NCBI RefSeq assembly: GCF_000002235.5
Contig: NW_022145606.1
Span: 19,736,980 to 19,800,979, forward strand
DNA: 64,000 nt
DNA from: Strongylocentrotus purpuratus
Taxonomy: Eukaryota; Echinodermata; Echinoidea; Camarodonta; Strongylocentrotidae
Reading direction: 5' to 3'
Below are positions 23,710 to 34,628 of this stretch, in pieces (position 1 is the stretch's first letter; every line of letters begins with the position of its first letter). Made by a program: the position numbers and the translations under genes. The notes below the pieces were generated by a model. The model was not told the DNA's origin. It ran no database searches and was given only the letters and a program-made list of their open reading frames with translations.

Positions 23710-24794
23710 GTGTTTTTTTGCCGTACTTTCACTTGAAATGTGACTTCTTAAAATAGTCACATTTTTATCACTTGTAGAAGTTGATGAGAAAGTAAATACA
23801 TGTACTCTTTTGAATAGTTATAATTTGCACCGGATGATGAAGCTAATCCTGGGTGGAGGCACATAGTTAAATCGGTTATTCACATGTATTTAATGATAAT
23901 TTGTGACATTTTGTTAAAAGGTTCTGGTGAATTTATTCACATTGAATTTGATATAGTACACAAAAAATTAAATCCACTATTTGGTTTTACCAAAGATCAA
24001 GACTTATTGTAGAAAGATTTCTTAATCATTTGCTGGGGCATCTTTTTGGCATGAATTGCCAGGTTCTGTAAATAACTCAAATTGCTTTTATAAAGTGTGT
24101 TACCAAAGTTGCTATATGTGTGCTGCCAAATTATTGACACTATTCAAAGTATTCATTTTATCTTGCCTTGTATATTCATAGAGACATAGACCCGTGAATT
24201 ATATGAGTATTCATATTTGCCAGTTAATGAGGCATATCTTCAACTCATCTATCATTTTCTTATGTTTTATTTGTAGATTGTTCATGTGTTATGTATCTAT
24301 AGTTTTAAAGGGATAGTTTAGTATTGGTCAAACTTAACTTTAAAACCAAAACCTGCACCATCACGGTGCAAAGTAATAATTACAAACGGCCAAGTAAAGC
24401 CCCTGTTATTATCAAAATGACCCGTTACTTTCAGTTTCTGCATTTAATTTTTGTTAAAATACTAATTAAATATCTATATCCATTGCTTTTTAAAGAACTA
24501 TTCAGATTTTTTTTCTTCAAAGTAGTCTTCATGCATTTTTAATATTTTGAATAAAAATATATTTATGGATATTTCAGCCGTTTGTGAACCGATATTGATA
24601 AAAAAACAATTTATTCTGAATATTAGAATTGTATGTTCTTTCGGGGGCACTTCGGGAAATACCAATACTCTTTTTCAAATATACATGATGTACTGTATTG
24701 CCAAGCCTTTGTACATATTTTGTAAATATGTTTGATAATAAATTCATAAAATCAATCAAATACATGTGTGACCTAGCGTTTATTAAAAATTCAC

Positions 24795-25373
24795 TGTATA
24801 TTGGACGTTCTTAAAAGGTTTTCTGAACGTTCTTAAAACGTTTCCAGGACGTTCTAGACGTTCTTAAAAGGCTTACTGAACGTTTTAAAAACGTTTCCAG
24901 GACGTTCTAGACGTTCTTAAAAGGTTTTCTGAACGTTCTCAAAACGTTTCCAGGATGTTCTGGACGTTCTTAAAAGGTTTTCTGAACGTTTTCAAAACGT
25001 TTCCAGTACATTCTACACGTTCTTAAAAGGTTCTCTTGGACATTCTAGACGTTCTTTAAACGTCCTGGAAACGTTCTAGACGTTCCTAAAAGGTTTTCCG
25101 GACGTTTTTAAGGTTCTTAAAACGTTCTTAAAACGTCCCAAACGTCCGACAGGTTTTCTGCAGGTCCTTGCACTTAAAAGCAAATCTATAAAAGGTTTTT
25201 TATTGGTTCTAAAAACGTTTAGAAAACGTTCAAAAAACGTCCATTTGGAACGTTCCAAAAAACGTTTTCAACCTACCACAAATAGACGTCTTTAGAACGT
25301 TTTCACAAAACGTTTAGGAAACCAATTTGGAACCTTTTTAGAACGTTCAGAAAACGTCCAATTGTTACTTGGG
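24795..25373. repeat. AACGTT array, right side of the inner layer
   Basis: Units such as GACGTTCTTAAAAGGTTTTC and TGAACGTTTTCAAAACG repeat imperfectly every 50-60 bases. A shorter array with the same core lies at 18330-18560. The core is its own reverse complement, so orientation is ambiguous. Confidence 0.75.
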
Positions 25374-25479
25374 ACGTTGCTGTACAGTATATTGCTGTAA
25401 ACATCAGTGTCGTAGAGCATGGGAACAAATATCTACAGTAAGCTAGTGTAAAGGAGCGTGCAAAAAGCATTGTGGGATA

Positions 25480-25729
25480 CAGCGCACATGCGCATTAGGC
25501 GGATCGGCTGCATATGCGCGTATGCGTTGCACGTGATTGGCTCCCGCGCTAGCCCGCCACGCCGCGCCGCCATTTTTAATTTTCTGCAAAGATATTGAGC
25601 TGAGATAATTTTTATAGCTGAGCTGGCCGGCCTGATCCTGAGCAACGAATCTGAATCTGTTCTGTTCCTGGTCCTGATCCTCGAGCTGGGATATTGATGA
25701 CCAATAAGTCAATTCCAAGGGGATCCGAG
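25480..25729 (+). promoter_or_regulatory. Promoter-like GC-rich region and first exon, zinc-finger gene
   Basis: The stretch is CpG-rich (GCCACGCCGCGCCGCCATTT), unlike its AT-rich surroundings, and contains a YY1-like word (AAATGGCGGC on the minus strand). It ends with a good donor after GATCCGAG at 25729. The matching acceptor is CTTTCTTGCAG at 27035. No long open frame is present, so this exon is 5' UTR. Confidence 0.4.
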
Positions 25730-26149
25730 GTAAGTTACAGATTGCCAATTATCAGAGTCATGATTTGATTTGTATCCCGCTGAAGTGAAGAATTGTCAGA
25801 CTGTGGAAAGTATAGGGATTGTGTTTGTAATTGTTCCGTCTACGGTATATGTGTACTGTACGTGCTGTGCTGTGGTGTGTGGGACAGAGTCGGTAGTGTT
25901 AGTGCAGCACATGACACTGTACTGCAGTACCAGCGTACAGTGTCACTGTCAATGCGATGCCATTGCACATGGATATGCATGCTCACGTTAAATTGGAAAT
26001 GTCTAACGTCAAGACCATCAAGACTTATAACTTATAGGACACCGCACACACTACGATCGACTACAGCATCAGTCCATCATGAGCACACTGCGTGATCAGT
26101 TGAATACGCACAAGTCTAAGCTCATGTAGTGTAGTCTACAGCACGTTAC

Positions 26150-26700
26150 TGAAGAAATTACAGCAAAGTACTGGCAATCCTGCTGCATAGTGTAATTTTA
26201 CTTAAAAGTTAAAATATGAAATAAAATTACAGTAAGTTACTGTAAAATTACTTAGTATTTTACTGTTACTTAGTAATTTACAGTAAGTTACTTTAAAATT
26301 ACTGTAATTTACTGTAAAATTACTGTAATTTACTTTTTTGAAGGTCGCAGCGTTGTCATAGCAACCAAATAGGCCATTCCGTAACTGGCAGTAAGTTACT
26401 GTAAAATTACTGAGTAATTACTGTAAAATTACTGTAATTTACAGTAACTTACTGCTAGTTTACAGTAAATTACAGTAATTTTATTTCATATTAATTTTGA
26501 GTACTTGTCTACTGTAATTCACTGTAATTTTAATTTACAGTAACTGTAGGTTATATCTACAGTAAGTTACCATCAATTTTTACTCAAAGTATCTGCCTGT
26601 AAACTTTCCTACAGTAAATCACTGCATTTCTTAGAGTAAATTGCTGTTACCGTAGGTTCTTCAAATACTAACAGTAAATTACAGTAATTTTTGTCTTTAA
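26150..26700. repeat. TTACTGTAA-like array
   Basis: Dozens of overlapping AGTAAGTTACTGTAAAATTA-type words occur, in the intron between the promoter-like exon and the zinc-finger exon. A second array lies at 29241-29525. Confidence 0.8.
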
Positions 26701-27120
26701 GGATTGTAAATTTGTTTTACAGAAATCTATTGTAGTTTCATTTACCGCAAATGAATGTTAATTTCACTTATGTAGTAACATTCATAGCCGTGAAATCAAA
26801 TGTTTTTTTGCTGAAGGTTTCGCATACAGTCATCATCAGGAGGCTCGTGACAACTGGTTATATTTGATGAATTTATGTTTTTCTTTCGATTTTCTTTTGT
26901 ATTTTTTGTCCTTTATCTTTTTTTTTATTATTCATTTATCATTTAAATAACTTTTAATCTGTCAATGCTGTACATAAAAAGTTATGTGTACGTATGCATA
27001 TTAAAGGTATTGTTTTCCGCTCTTCTTTCTTGCAGTATGCCATGGATTACTGCTGAAGTCACACAGTGTGCATGCTGAAACACTAATCAGACGGATGCTC
27101 TACATGGACATCATATACCC

Positions 27121-27936
27121 ATGTACGTTTGTAAGCTATGTAATCATTCTTCTGGATCATTGAAGCGGTTTTCTGAACACTTTTCAGTCCATAGAAATGT
27201 GGTGAATTTCGATTTCCCGTGTGGTGTTCCTGGCTGCAATCGAACATTCAGAAATTGTTCATCCTTCAAAACCCATGTGCATAGGGATCATCAACCATTT
27301 TCAAGAAAAAAAGATGCCCAGTTTTTCTGCGTTTCTACCTGGAATTGTCCACTCTGTGCTGTAAAATGTGAGGAAATCCATGACATACTTTCTCATCTTA
27401 GAGTTCATATCAAACACGGAGTTGAAATACGCTGTCCTTTTGCCAATTGCAAAAAACGTTTTTCAGTGAGGTCGTCTTTTGCGTCACATATATCAAGAGT
27501 TCACAATAAGTTAGACCAGATTCAGTTAGACTCAACTTCAAGTGAAACTGGTACTGTGTTAACTGAATCCGCCCAAGAAAATAATCAGGAGTTTCCTGGA
27601 AGACTGCACTCAAGTGACGAGGAAAGTGTGACAGATGATGAAGTAGATGTATCCGCTGACTCATTCAAACACAGCTTATCCTTGTTTTATCTGAAGTTGG
27701 AGGCAAAATTACTACTGCCCAACTCTACAATTCAGGAAATAATTGACACAGTTCAGGATATTCATGCATTAAGCCAACAAAATTTGATACCAAAATTAAA
27801 AAAGAAACTTGAAGGAATAGGAATTACCGATGATGAGGTTACCAACGTTTTAACTTTATTTAAATCTGAGGATTTGTTCAGTGCTTCAAATTGTAAAGAA
27901 TTTCGATCAGAGTCTACAAGAAAATCGAGTAGCTGA
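27121..27936 (+). CDS. Four-finger C2H2 protein encoded by the middle-layer element
   Basis: The open frame has 271 residues in an exon that starts at 27036 after a strong acceptor. Four C2H2 fingers are visible: C4/C7/H20/H24, C34/C39/H52/H57, C76/C79/H92/H96 and C105/C110/H123/H128. Fingers 2 and 4 have four residues between the cysteines and four between the histidines. An acidic Ser-rich linker follows (about 150-190), then a helical-looking region (FKHSLSLFYLKLEAKLLLPN, residues 182-201). Related multicopy proteins with this finger layout are common in invertebrate and fish genomes; I recall them as repeat-associated and usually longer. This copy ends early at TGA 27934, so it may be truncated. 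DNA binding is expected from the fingers, and a role with the surrounding arrays is my inference. The upstream ATGs at 27037 and 27042 do not open a long frame. Confidence 0.65.
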   Translation: MYVCKLCNHSSGSLKRFSEHFSVHRNVVNFDFPCGVPGCNRTFRNCSSFKTHVHRDHQPFSRKKDAQFFCVSTWNCPLCAVKCEEIHDILSHLRVHIKHGVEIRCPFANCKKRFSVRSSFASHISRVHNKLDQIQLDSTSSETGTVLTESAQENNQEFPGRLHSSDEESVTDDEVDVSADSFKHSLSLFYLKLEAKLLLPNSTIQEIIDTVQDIHALSQQNLIPKLKKKLEGIGITDDEVTNVLTLFKSEDLFSASNCKEFRSESTRKSSS

Positions 27937-28824
27937 ATAGGGCTTTTACCGTCAATAAATCAATCAATCAATCAATTGAATGACAGCTCATGAAGTTGAA
28001 ACAAGTTTCTGTGCAGAATTGGCATGTAAATGAGACAAAAATACAGAAGAATATGAAACACGTATTAAAGATTACAAGTTTAATATAACAGAGCAACTCA
28101 AATTAAATGGGGTATTAGTTCAAAAGATAAATTAAACAAAAATAAAGTGAGTAATGTCTTTTGGAGAGATTCTACCAGGTATAGAGAGTTTTCCTTGATT
28201 CTGCCAGGTATATGGAGACTTTTCATTGATTGTATTCTGATAGTAGTTGTCGTTTAATAGTGGCTTTAAAGGAAGATAAAAGTGTATAAAATATGTCTTG
28301 TTTACAATTGAAGATAATTCTTTACAATAGTTTTTTACAATTCAGAATTTTAAAGTGAACATATTGTTGTCTGTTCGACAAATAATTTTTGACCCAAGAA
28401 AGTGCAGTGCCCCTAAGCCATACGTTGTGATTTAGCATATCAATGCCTTAAAGCCGCTATGTCTGCACAATTGCATGTGTTATTCTGTCGTATAATTAAA
28501 TTAATGCTAGGTCGGGTGAATGATTTTTTTTAAAGCCATATTGGTTGGGATTAAGCAAGTTATGTGTATTTCAGAATTGGTATAATCTAAACAATTTTTT
28601 CAAGAATTTTTGAGATACTGGAAGGATGACTATGGGTCTGTAGATTCTTGAGTACTTGAACTTTTGCAGTTTTTAGTGGTTTTACTTGTTTTAATGTTTT
28701 ACTTGATAGTTTCTTTGCAAGCATTTTCATAATGTTACACTATTTGAGAAACTTGTTTTATGGAGCGTTGATTACCCAATAAAGACTTTAATAATGATTT
28801 TTGTGTTCAGAAAGCTTGTTTTTT
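27937..28824. other. 3' region of the zinc-finger gene
   Basis: AATAAA occurs at about 27953 and 28780 and could end the transcript. A TCAATCAATCAATCAA run lies near 27957. I see no second gene. Confidence 0.4.
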
Positions 28825-29250
28825 CCTCAAATTAACAGGATGATGCTGCTAATGTCAAGTTAGAATACTGTACTTATTACATTAACTTAATGTAAATGAG
28901 AGAAATAGATTTAAAAAAATAACAGGATGATACTGCTAATGTCACAGTAGAATACTGTACTTAATACATTAACTTAATGTAAATGAGAGAAATAGATAAC
29001 AAAATAACAGGATGATACTGCTAATGTCACAGTAGAATACTGTACTTATTACATTAACTTAATGTAAATGAGAGAAATAGATACAAAATTAACAGGATGA
29101 TACTGCTAAAGTCACAGTAGAAAAGCTGTACTTATAACATTAACTTAATGTAAATGAGAGAAATAGATACAAAATTAACAGGATGATACTGCTAAAGTCA
29201 CAGTAGAAAAGCTGTACTTATTACATTAACTTAATGTAAATGAGAGAAAT
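28825..29250 (+). repeat. 81-bp tandem repeat, about five copies
   Basis: Units beginning AACAGGATGATACTGCTAAT and ending GTAAATGAGAGAAATAGAT repeat head to tail with few changes. They contain ACATTAACTTAATGT, a near-palindrome. Confidence 0.85.
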
Positions 29251-29525
29251 AACATTAATTTACTGTAGAGAAAAACTTACAGTACATAACTGTAAATACA
29301 TTTAAATTACTGTGAATAAAATTACATTAATTAACTGTAAGAAGAACTTACAATAAATACTGTAACCTTATACATGAAAATTTCTTTACAGTAAGCTTAC
29401 AGTATTTTAATGTCTTACAGCAAGTTACTGTTGAAAAACTTACAGGAAGTTACTGTAATGTCAAAGTTACAGTAATTTACTGTGCAACAAAGTTGCCAGT
29501 AATTTACTGTAATTTCTACAGTGAA
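29241..29525. repeat. TTACTGTAA-like array, right end of the middle layer
   Basis: Words such as AACTTACAGTA, GTTACAGTAATTTACTGT and GCCAGTAATTTACTGTAATT lead into the terminal repeat at 29520-29538. Confidence 0.7.
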
Positions 29526-29538
29526 ATTTTTAACTAAA

Positions 29539-31085
29539 ATTCTCGTATACGAGAAGGTGAAAAGGCGAGATTCCAAATCTCGTCTTCTCGACTTCTCGGG
29601 TACGAGAAGTTATGAAGGCGAGATACCAAATCTCGTCATCTCGACTTCTCAGGTACAAGAAGGTAAGAAAGTAAGATTAAAAATCTCGTCTTCTTGACTT
29701 CTCAGGTACAAGAAGGTAAGAAAGCGATATTCCAAATCTTGACTTCTCGACTTCTCGGGTACAAGAAGGTAAGAAAGCGAGATTCCAAATCTGGTCTTCT
29801 CGACTTCTCAGGTACAAGAAGGTGAGAAAGTGAGATTAAAAATCTCGTCTTCTTGACTTCTCAGGTACAAGAAGGTAAGAAAGTGAGATTCCAAATCTCG
29901 TCTTCTCGACTTCTCAGGTACAAGAAGGTGAGAAAGTGAGATTAAAAATCTCGTCTTCTTGACTTCTCAGGTACAAGAAGGTAAGAAAGCGAGATTCCAA
30001 ATCTCGTCTTCTCGACTTCTCGGGTACAAGAAGGTCAGAAAGCGAGATTCCAAATCTCGTCTTCTCGACTTCTCAGGTACAAGAAGGTGAGAAAGTGAGA
30101 TTAAAAATCTCGTCTTCTTGACTTCTCAGGTACAAGAAGGTAAGAAAGCGAGATTCCAAATCTCGTCTTCTCGACTTCTCAGGTACAAGAAGGTAAGAAA
30201 GCGAGATTCCAAATCTCGTCTTCTCGACTTCTCAGGTACAAGAAGGTAAGTAAGCGAGATTAAAAATCTCGTCTTCTTGACTTCTCGGGTACAAGAAGGT
30301 AAGAAAGCGAGATTCCAAATCTCGTCTTCTCGACTTCTCAGGTACAAGAAGGTAAGAAAGTGAGATTAAAAATCTCGTCTTCATGACTTCTCAGGTACAA
30401 GAAGGTAAGAAAGCGAGATTCCAAATCTCGTCTTCTCGACTTCTCAGGTACAAGAAGGTAAGAAAGCGAGATTCCAAATCTCGTCTTCTCGACTTCTCAG
30501 GTACAAGAAGGTAAGAAAGTGAGATTAAAAATCTCGTCTTCTTGACTTCTCAGGTACAAGAAGGTAAGAAAGCGAGATTCCAAATCTCGTCTTCTCGACT
30601 TCTCAGGTACAAGAAGGTAAGAAAGTGAGATTAAAAATCTCGTCTTCTTGACTTCTCGGGTACAAGAAGGTAAGAAAGCGAGATTCCAAATCTCGTCTTC
30701 TCGACTTCTCAGGTACAAGAAGGTAAGAAAGCGAGATTCCAAATCTCGTCTTCTCGACTTCTCAGGTACAAGAAGGTAAGAAAGCGAGATTCCAAATCTT
30801 GTCTTCTCGACTTCTCGGGTACAAGAAGGTAAGAAAGCGAGATTCCAAATCTCGTCTTCTCGACTTCTCAGGTACAAGAAGGTAAGAAAGCGAGATTCCA
30901 AATCTCGTCTTCTCGACTTCTCAGGTACAAGAAGGTGAGAAAGTGAGATAAAAAATCTCGTCTTCTTGACTTCTCAGGTACAAGAAGGTAAGAAAGCGAG
31001 ATTCCAAATCTCGTCTTCTCGACTTCTCAGGTACAAGAAGGTGAGAAAGTGAGATTAAAAATCTCGTCTTCTTGACTTCTCAGGT
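29539..31085 (+). repeat. 53-bp satellite, about 28 copies of two alternating types
   Basis: One type contains GCGAGATTCCAAATCTCGTC, the other GTGAGATTAAAAATCTCGTC. Both continue with TTCTCGACTTCTCAGGTACA and AGAAGGTAAGAAA. Each unit holds the self-complementary GAGATT...AATCTC. The types alternate in many places, so a dimer of about 106 bp seems to have been amplified. Open frames over it are repeat artefacts. Confidence 0.9.
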
Positions 31086-31099
31086 ATGAAATGGTGAGA

Positions 31100-31400
31100 A
31101 GGCGTTTTTCCAAACTCACCAAGTCGTATTGTTTTGGACGAGAAAGAGGGGAGGCGAGATGTCCAAACTCGCCTTGGCGCCTTATACAGTACGAGAAGGC
31201 GATTTGTTAGGGGGAATCCCCGATATTCACGAGGACCGCTATTCATAAGGACTACTTTTAATAATTTGAAAAAAGGCCCATTATTCGTAGGGACTGCTAT
31301 TCACAATCAAAGAAGAGGGGCGCTATTCATAAAACGAAATGAGGGTCGCTATTTATGATAAAGAGGAGGGTCGCTATTCATAAAAAAATTAAAATACTAC
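31100..31400 (+). repeat. Degenerate GGTCGCTATTCATAA repeat
   Basis: Seven or so imperfect copies of GGNCGCTATTCATAA with spacing of about 30-40 bases. They lie between the satellite and featureless AT-rich sequence. Confidence 0.6.
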
Positions 31401-32660
31401 TAGGCTATAAAAAAAATGATAATAAGATAAGGGACACCCCACGGCTGTGGCGTAGGCGGGGGGGGGGGGGGGATGGAACATGGTGCAGTGGTGTGTAGCA
31501 GTGTTACCATCAAGGGACTGATCTATCATAATTATCTTTAACCCTCAGCAAAGGAAGGAAACGACGGAGAGGGGGTTGTAGGGACTTCAGTTATTCACTC
31601 TTTTCAAGCGTTTCGTATATATTTTGCACGATATATTTCCCATATAGGTAAGGAAGTTTGATTTTCAAAGTTTTAAGGCATTATGCAAACGGTAGCGGCC
31701 CCCGTACCATGTCTTTTTAAAAGTATATTAATTGTTTAGCTTTGATAATCCCCATAATCATAATCCCTATAATCTAGCTAATATAATTTCCTTGTTTCTG
31801 TAGTGTCAAAAACAAAGGAAAACATAAGACACACAATAATCCTATCGTAATTTCATCCCCTTGTGTGAAATATTGCCCCACAACCCTGCCCCGACTGAGC
31901 TTATCCAGGCTATGCCACTGAGACATTAGGTAGAACAAACAGGCCCATTATCATAGCCATTAAAGGACTGAGATTGCTTTTTTAGAAACTAAAAAAATTT
32001 ATACGCCAATACTGTTTTTTATTTGTAGAAAGAAGCTTTTAAGTAGGATTTATGAAGCTACAAATTATATAGCCTTAGCCATATCCAGGAACCCAAGCCT
32101 GAAGCTCTACAATTTTGGCCAATGAAGAGTTTTAAGATTTTCGTTTTTCAATGAATTATACTTTGGGATACTATCAATATTAAAAGACCTACCTTTATTT
32201 ATCCACAATCTTGATTTCCTAACACCGGAAACACACTAAGTTGGACCGGACCATGAACCTAGTTATTACCCAGAGAGGGGTTGGGAGGGAGGCACTTAAA
32301 ATTTGTGTTTTGTTTGGGGGATAGGGGGCTTGAACACTCTCGGACCTTGAAGGTCTTTGTGTCATGTAGCGTACAAATAGGTAATGCAATCCCAATATGA
32401 TTTACTGTTTGAGTTCTATAATATTTCAGATATTAAAAACCGATAGCACGCTTTAATATTTATTTATACAACTAAACAATATGTCTTTCTCTGTATTCAC
32501 ATTACGAGGTATAATTCATGGAAAAACGAAAGTCTTGAAACTCTTCAAGGCTGAAATTGAAGAGCTTCTGAATGCCCCGATATGGCTACGGCTAATTTTG
32601 TACATCCACAAGTTCTACTAAAAGCTACTTTCTACACAATATTTGGAATCTACATTGCTC
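31401..32660. other. Interior of the outer layer, no gene seen
   Basis: One G-run near 31459. Otherwise unique-looking AT-rich sequence without a convincing frame or terminal repeat. Confidence 0.5.
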
Positions 32661-32669
32661 ATCATTTTG

Positions 32670-32820
32670 TACCCGAGAAGTCGAGAAGACGAGATTGGTA
32701 ATCTTGCCTTCTCACCTTCTTGTACATGAGAAGCCGAGAAGACGAGATTTGGAATCTCGCCTTTTCATCTTCTTGGACAAAAAAAGGCCGAGAAGACGAG
32801 GAATTATCTCGTCATCTCGT
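32670..32820 (-). repeat. Inverted copies of the 53-bp satellite unit
   Basis: ACCCGAGAAGTCGAGAAGAC and similar words are reverse complements of the 29539-31085 units. Three degenerate copies are visible, which gives the outer element its inverted-repeat form. Confidence 0.75.
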
Positions 32821-32989
32821 TAGACACACAATCGTTGATAACGCCATCTTCTGCGGCTTGAATCATTATTATTGTAGAGAATATAATATAACGAACCGGC
32901 CAGATTTTGGACTATTTATTGTCAAGTATAGGAGATGAGATGGAATTGATTCATGTCAAGAGATAGAGAAAGAGTGACAGAGTTACCGA

Positions 32990-32996
32990 AAGAGAG

Positions 32997-33040
<44 letters not shown>

Positions 33041-33470
33041 GAGGGGGAGAAAATAGGGTGAGGGGTAAGAGGGGGGGGGGGGGAGAGAACACGTATACGA
33101 ACACAGATATCCATATATGATATTATAAAAACTTGCTGGGATGTATATCGGTATTGACAGGTATAGTAACAAAGGGGTGGGGTGAGAGTGACAGAGCTAC
33201 ATAAAATGAGAGAGAAAAGAAGATAGTTATATGGGAAGTTAGGGGGAGAGAGAGAGAGAGAGAGAGAGATCGAGGGGGTGACATAGAGGGAGAGTTAGGA
33301 AGTGAGAGAAGAGAGATCTTTTAGAGTGTGCTAGGAAGGGAGAGCGAAAAAGAAAGAGATAGTGAGAGGGAGAGGGAGAGAGAGAGCGAGAGAGTGAGAG
33401 AGAGATAATAGTGTGTGTGTGAGAGAGAGAGAGAGAGAGACGGAGAGAGAGAGATATGACCATGGGGGTT
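32990..33470. repeat. GA-rich simple repeats with G-runs
   Basis: (GA)n tracts at about 33007-33030, 33246-33270, 33370-33410 and 33420-33455, with G-runs near 33031 and 33071. No gene. Confidence 0.85.
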
Positions 33471-33788
33471 AATGGAGGGCCATGTAAAGTCGGAAATGTC
33501 GGCTTGCATAGTCACAAACAACCTTAATAATAATGTTATGACAGATTTTATCATAATCTGCAATAAGTTTCAGAAATGCGCATGCTCATTTATGAAATAG
33601 TTGCAACTAACTAAAAAACCAAGCATGATTAGGAAATGCCGAGATAATAATGAAATATTTATTTATAATAATGAATGAAACCCGCCACCTGTATCTCGAT
33701 CCTCATGAAAAATAATAACAATAATGATTACGAAGATACACCAACAACATGGTGGCCTGTACTTCAACAGAAGAAGAAGAAGATAATA

Positions 33789-33800
33789 GGAAGAGAAACT
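33789..33800 (+). promoter_or_regulatory. ISRE/EICE-like site upstream of gene B
   Basis: GGAAGAGAAACT, the counterpart of 216-227 upstream of gene A, about 330 bases before the start codon. The alignment continues as AGGAACCAATTT in both. Confidence 0.35.
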
Positions 33801-33910
33801 AGGAACCAATTTGAGTTGGTTTTAGCAGTATGAATGTATTGAGGGAGCAAACAATTCCTCCTTTCGCGGCGCCCCTGAAAGCGACGTCATCAAAGAAAAA
33901 GGAAGTTGTT

Positions 33911-33916
33911 TATAAA
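33911..33916 (+). promoter_or_regulatory. Possible TATA box, gene B
   Basis: TATAAA about 210 bases before the start codon. Gene A has no such word in the aligned place, so this is weak. Confidence 0.2.
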
Positions 33917-34120
33917 TTCTCCGGTCCGGTGAACGCAAATGGGGCTAATACGCATATACGTCGACCTGGAATCAATCCAAAATTACGTGGCGAAAAAGTG
34001 TACCAGCACTGTACTATATGCAGCGCACAGTATTACATGCACATCAATCGCTGCACCACCTAATAACGTTCGTAGTCAGAGTCCAAGTTCGAAAGACCGT
34101 ACTTCGTATAATCAGAAGCC

Positions 34121-34579
34121 ATGACAGGTAAATTACCAGTTTCTTTAAGTTTGTAGCATGAATACGTACTTGTATGCATTTTCGCTGACACGTATGGGTC
34201 GGATTATTTAACGTAGACAAAATACGCGCTATGTTTGCGTGCATATAGTACACGGTATAATTAGTCACATTATGCTTTTTCATATACGCGCGTCGCCAGC
34301 GCCAGCGGGCAGCTCAGATGACAGAGTGTATGAGTGAATGGTTCAAATTGCAGGACCTGAAGGCATGCATAACATTATTTGGATGATTAAATTAGGCTGT
34401 CACAAATACGCAATTCTCCCAATCTAGTGTTGAATTCTCCCAACTGTTTTTCCATGATAATAAGACATAAAACAGGCTTTTCAAAAGCTGTCAACACTTG
34501 ATATGCTTGGAATGGAATATATTCACTCATGGAAAACGCCAAATAAAAACAACAACAACAATATGGCTATTCATTTTTG

Positions 34580-34628
<49 letters not shown>

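Larger units (their letters stand above)
18318..25373. mobile_element. Inner layer: element ending in AACGTT arrays
   Basis: The left end CCCAGCAAACACAAAACGTT and, inverted, the right end CCCAAGTAACAATTGGACGT are followed on each side by arrays rich in AACGTT (18330-18560, 24795-25373). The interior holds a foldback (18962-20152), a 5' exon with donor at 20260, the broken gene at 21390-22630, and two small elements at 22854 and 23385. It splits the left end of the middle layer, whose CTGTAA words continue at 25377. I could not find a matching target duplication. Confidence 0.5.
18221..29538. mobile_element. Middle layer: element with TTACTGTAA-like arrays and a C2H2 gene
   Basis: The left end reads CTGTAAAAATTTGCTGTA and the right end, inverted, TTAAAAATTTCACTGTA. 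It interrupts a satellite unit of the outer layer: the unit stops at GGGTAC on the left and resumes with TACGAGAAGG on the right. It carries ACTGTAA-rich blocks at 26150-26700 and 29241-29525, a GC-rich promoter-like region (25480-25729) and the zinc-finger gene at 27121. It resembles a plain DNA transposon of unknown superfamily. Confidence 0.5.
18167..32857. mobile_element. Outer layer of the nest: foldback-type element with a 53-bp satellite
   Basis: The ends GCGACCGAAGATGGCG (18167) and, inverted, CGCCATCTTCTGCGGC (32842-32857) frame the block. Just inside the left end is one satellite unit (18183-18220), continued by the array at 29539-31085. Just inside the right end are inverted units (32670-32820). 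Everything between 18221 and 29538 reads as later insertion. No open protein gene belongs clearly to this layer. The boundaries are my inference, since no clean target duplication is seen. Confidence 0.45.

Noticed and set aside
30126-30901. Open frames with the repeated peptide SREDEIWNLAFLPSCT
   Set aside because: They are translations of the 53-bp satellite on the minus strand, with no other support.
29539-31085. CRISPR-like array
   Set aside because: Units are contiguous, with no unique spacers, and the window is eukaryotic.
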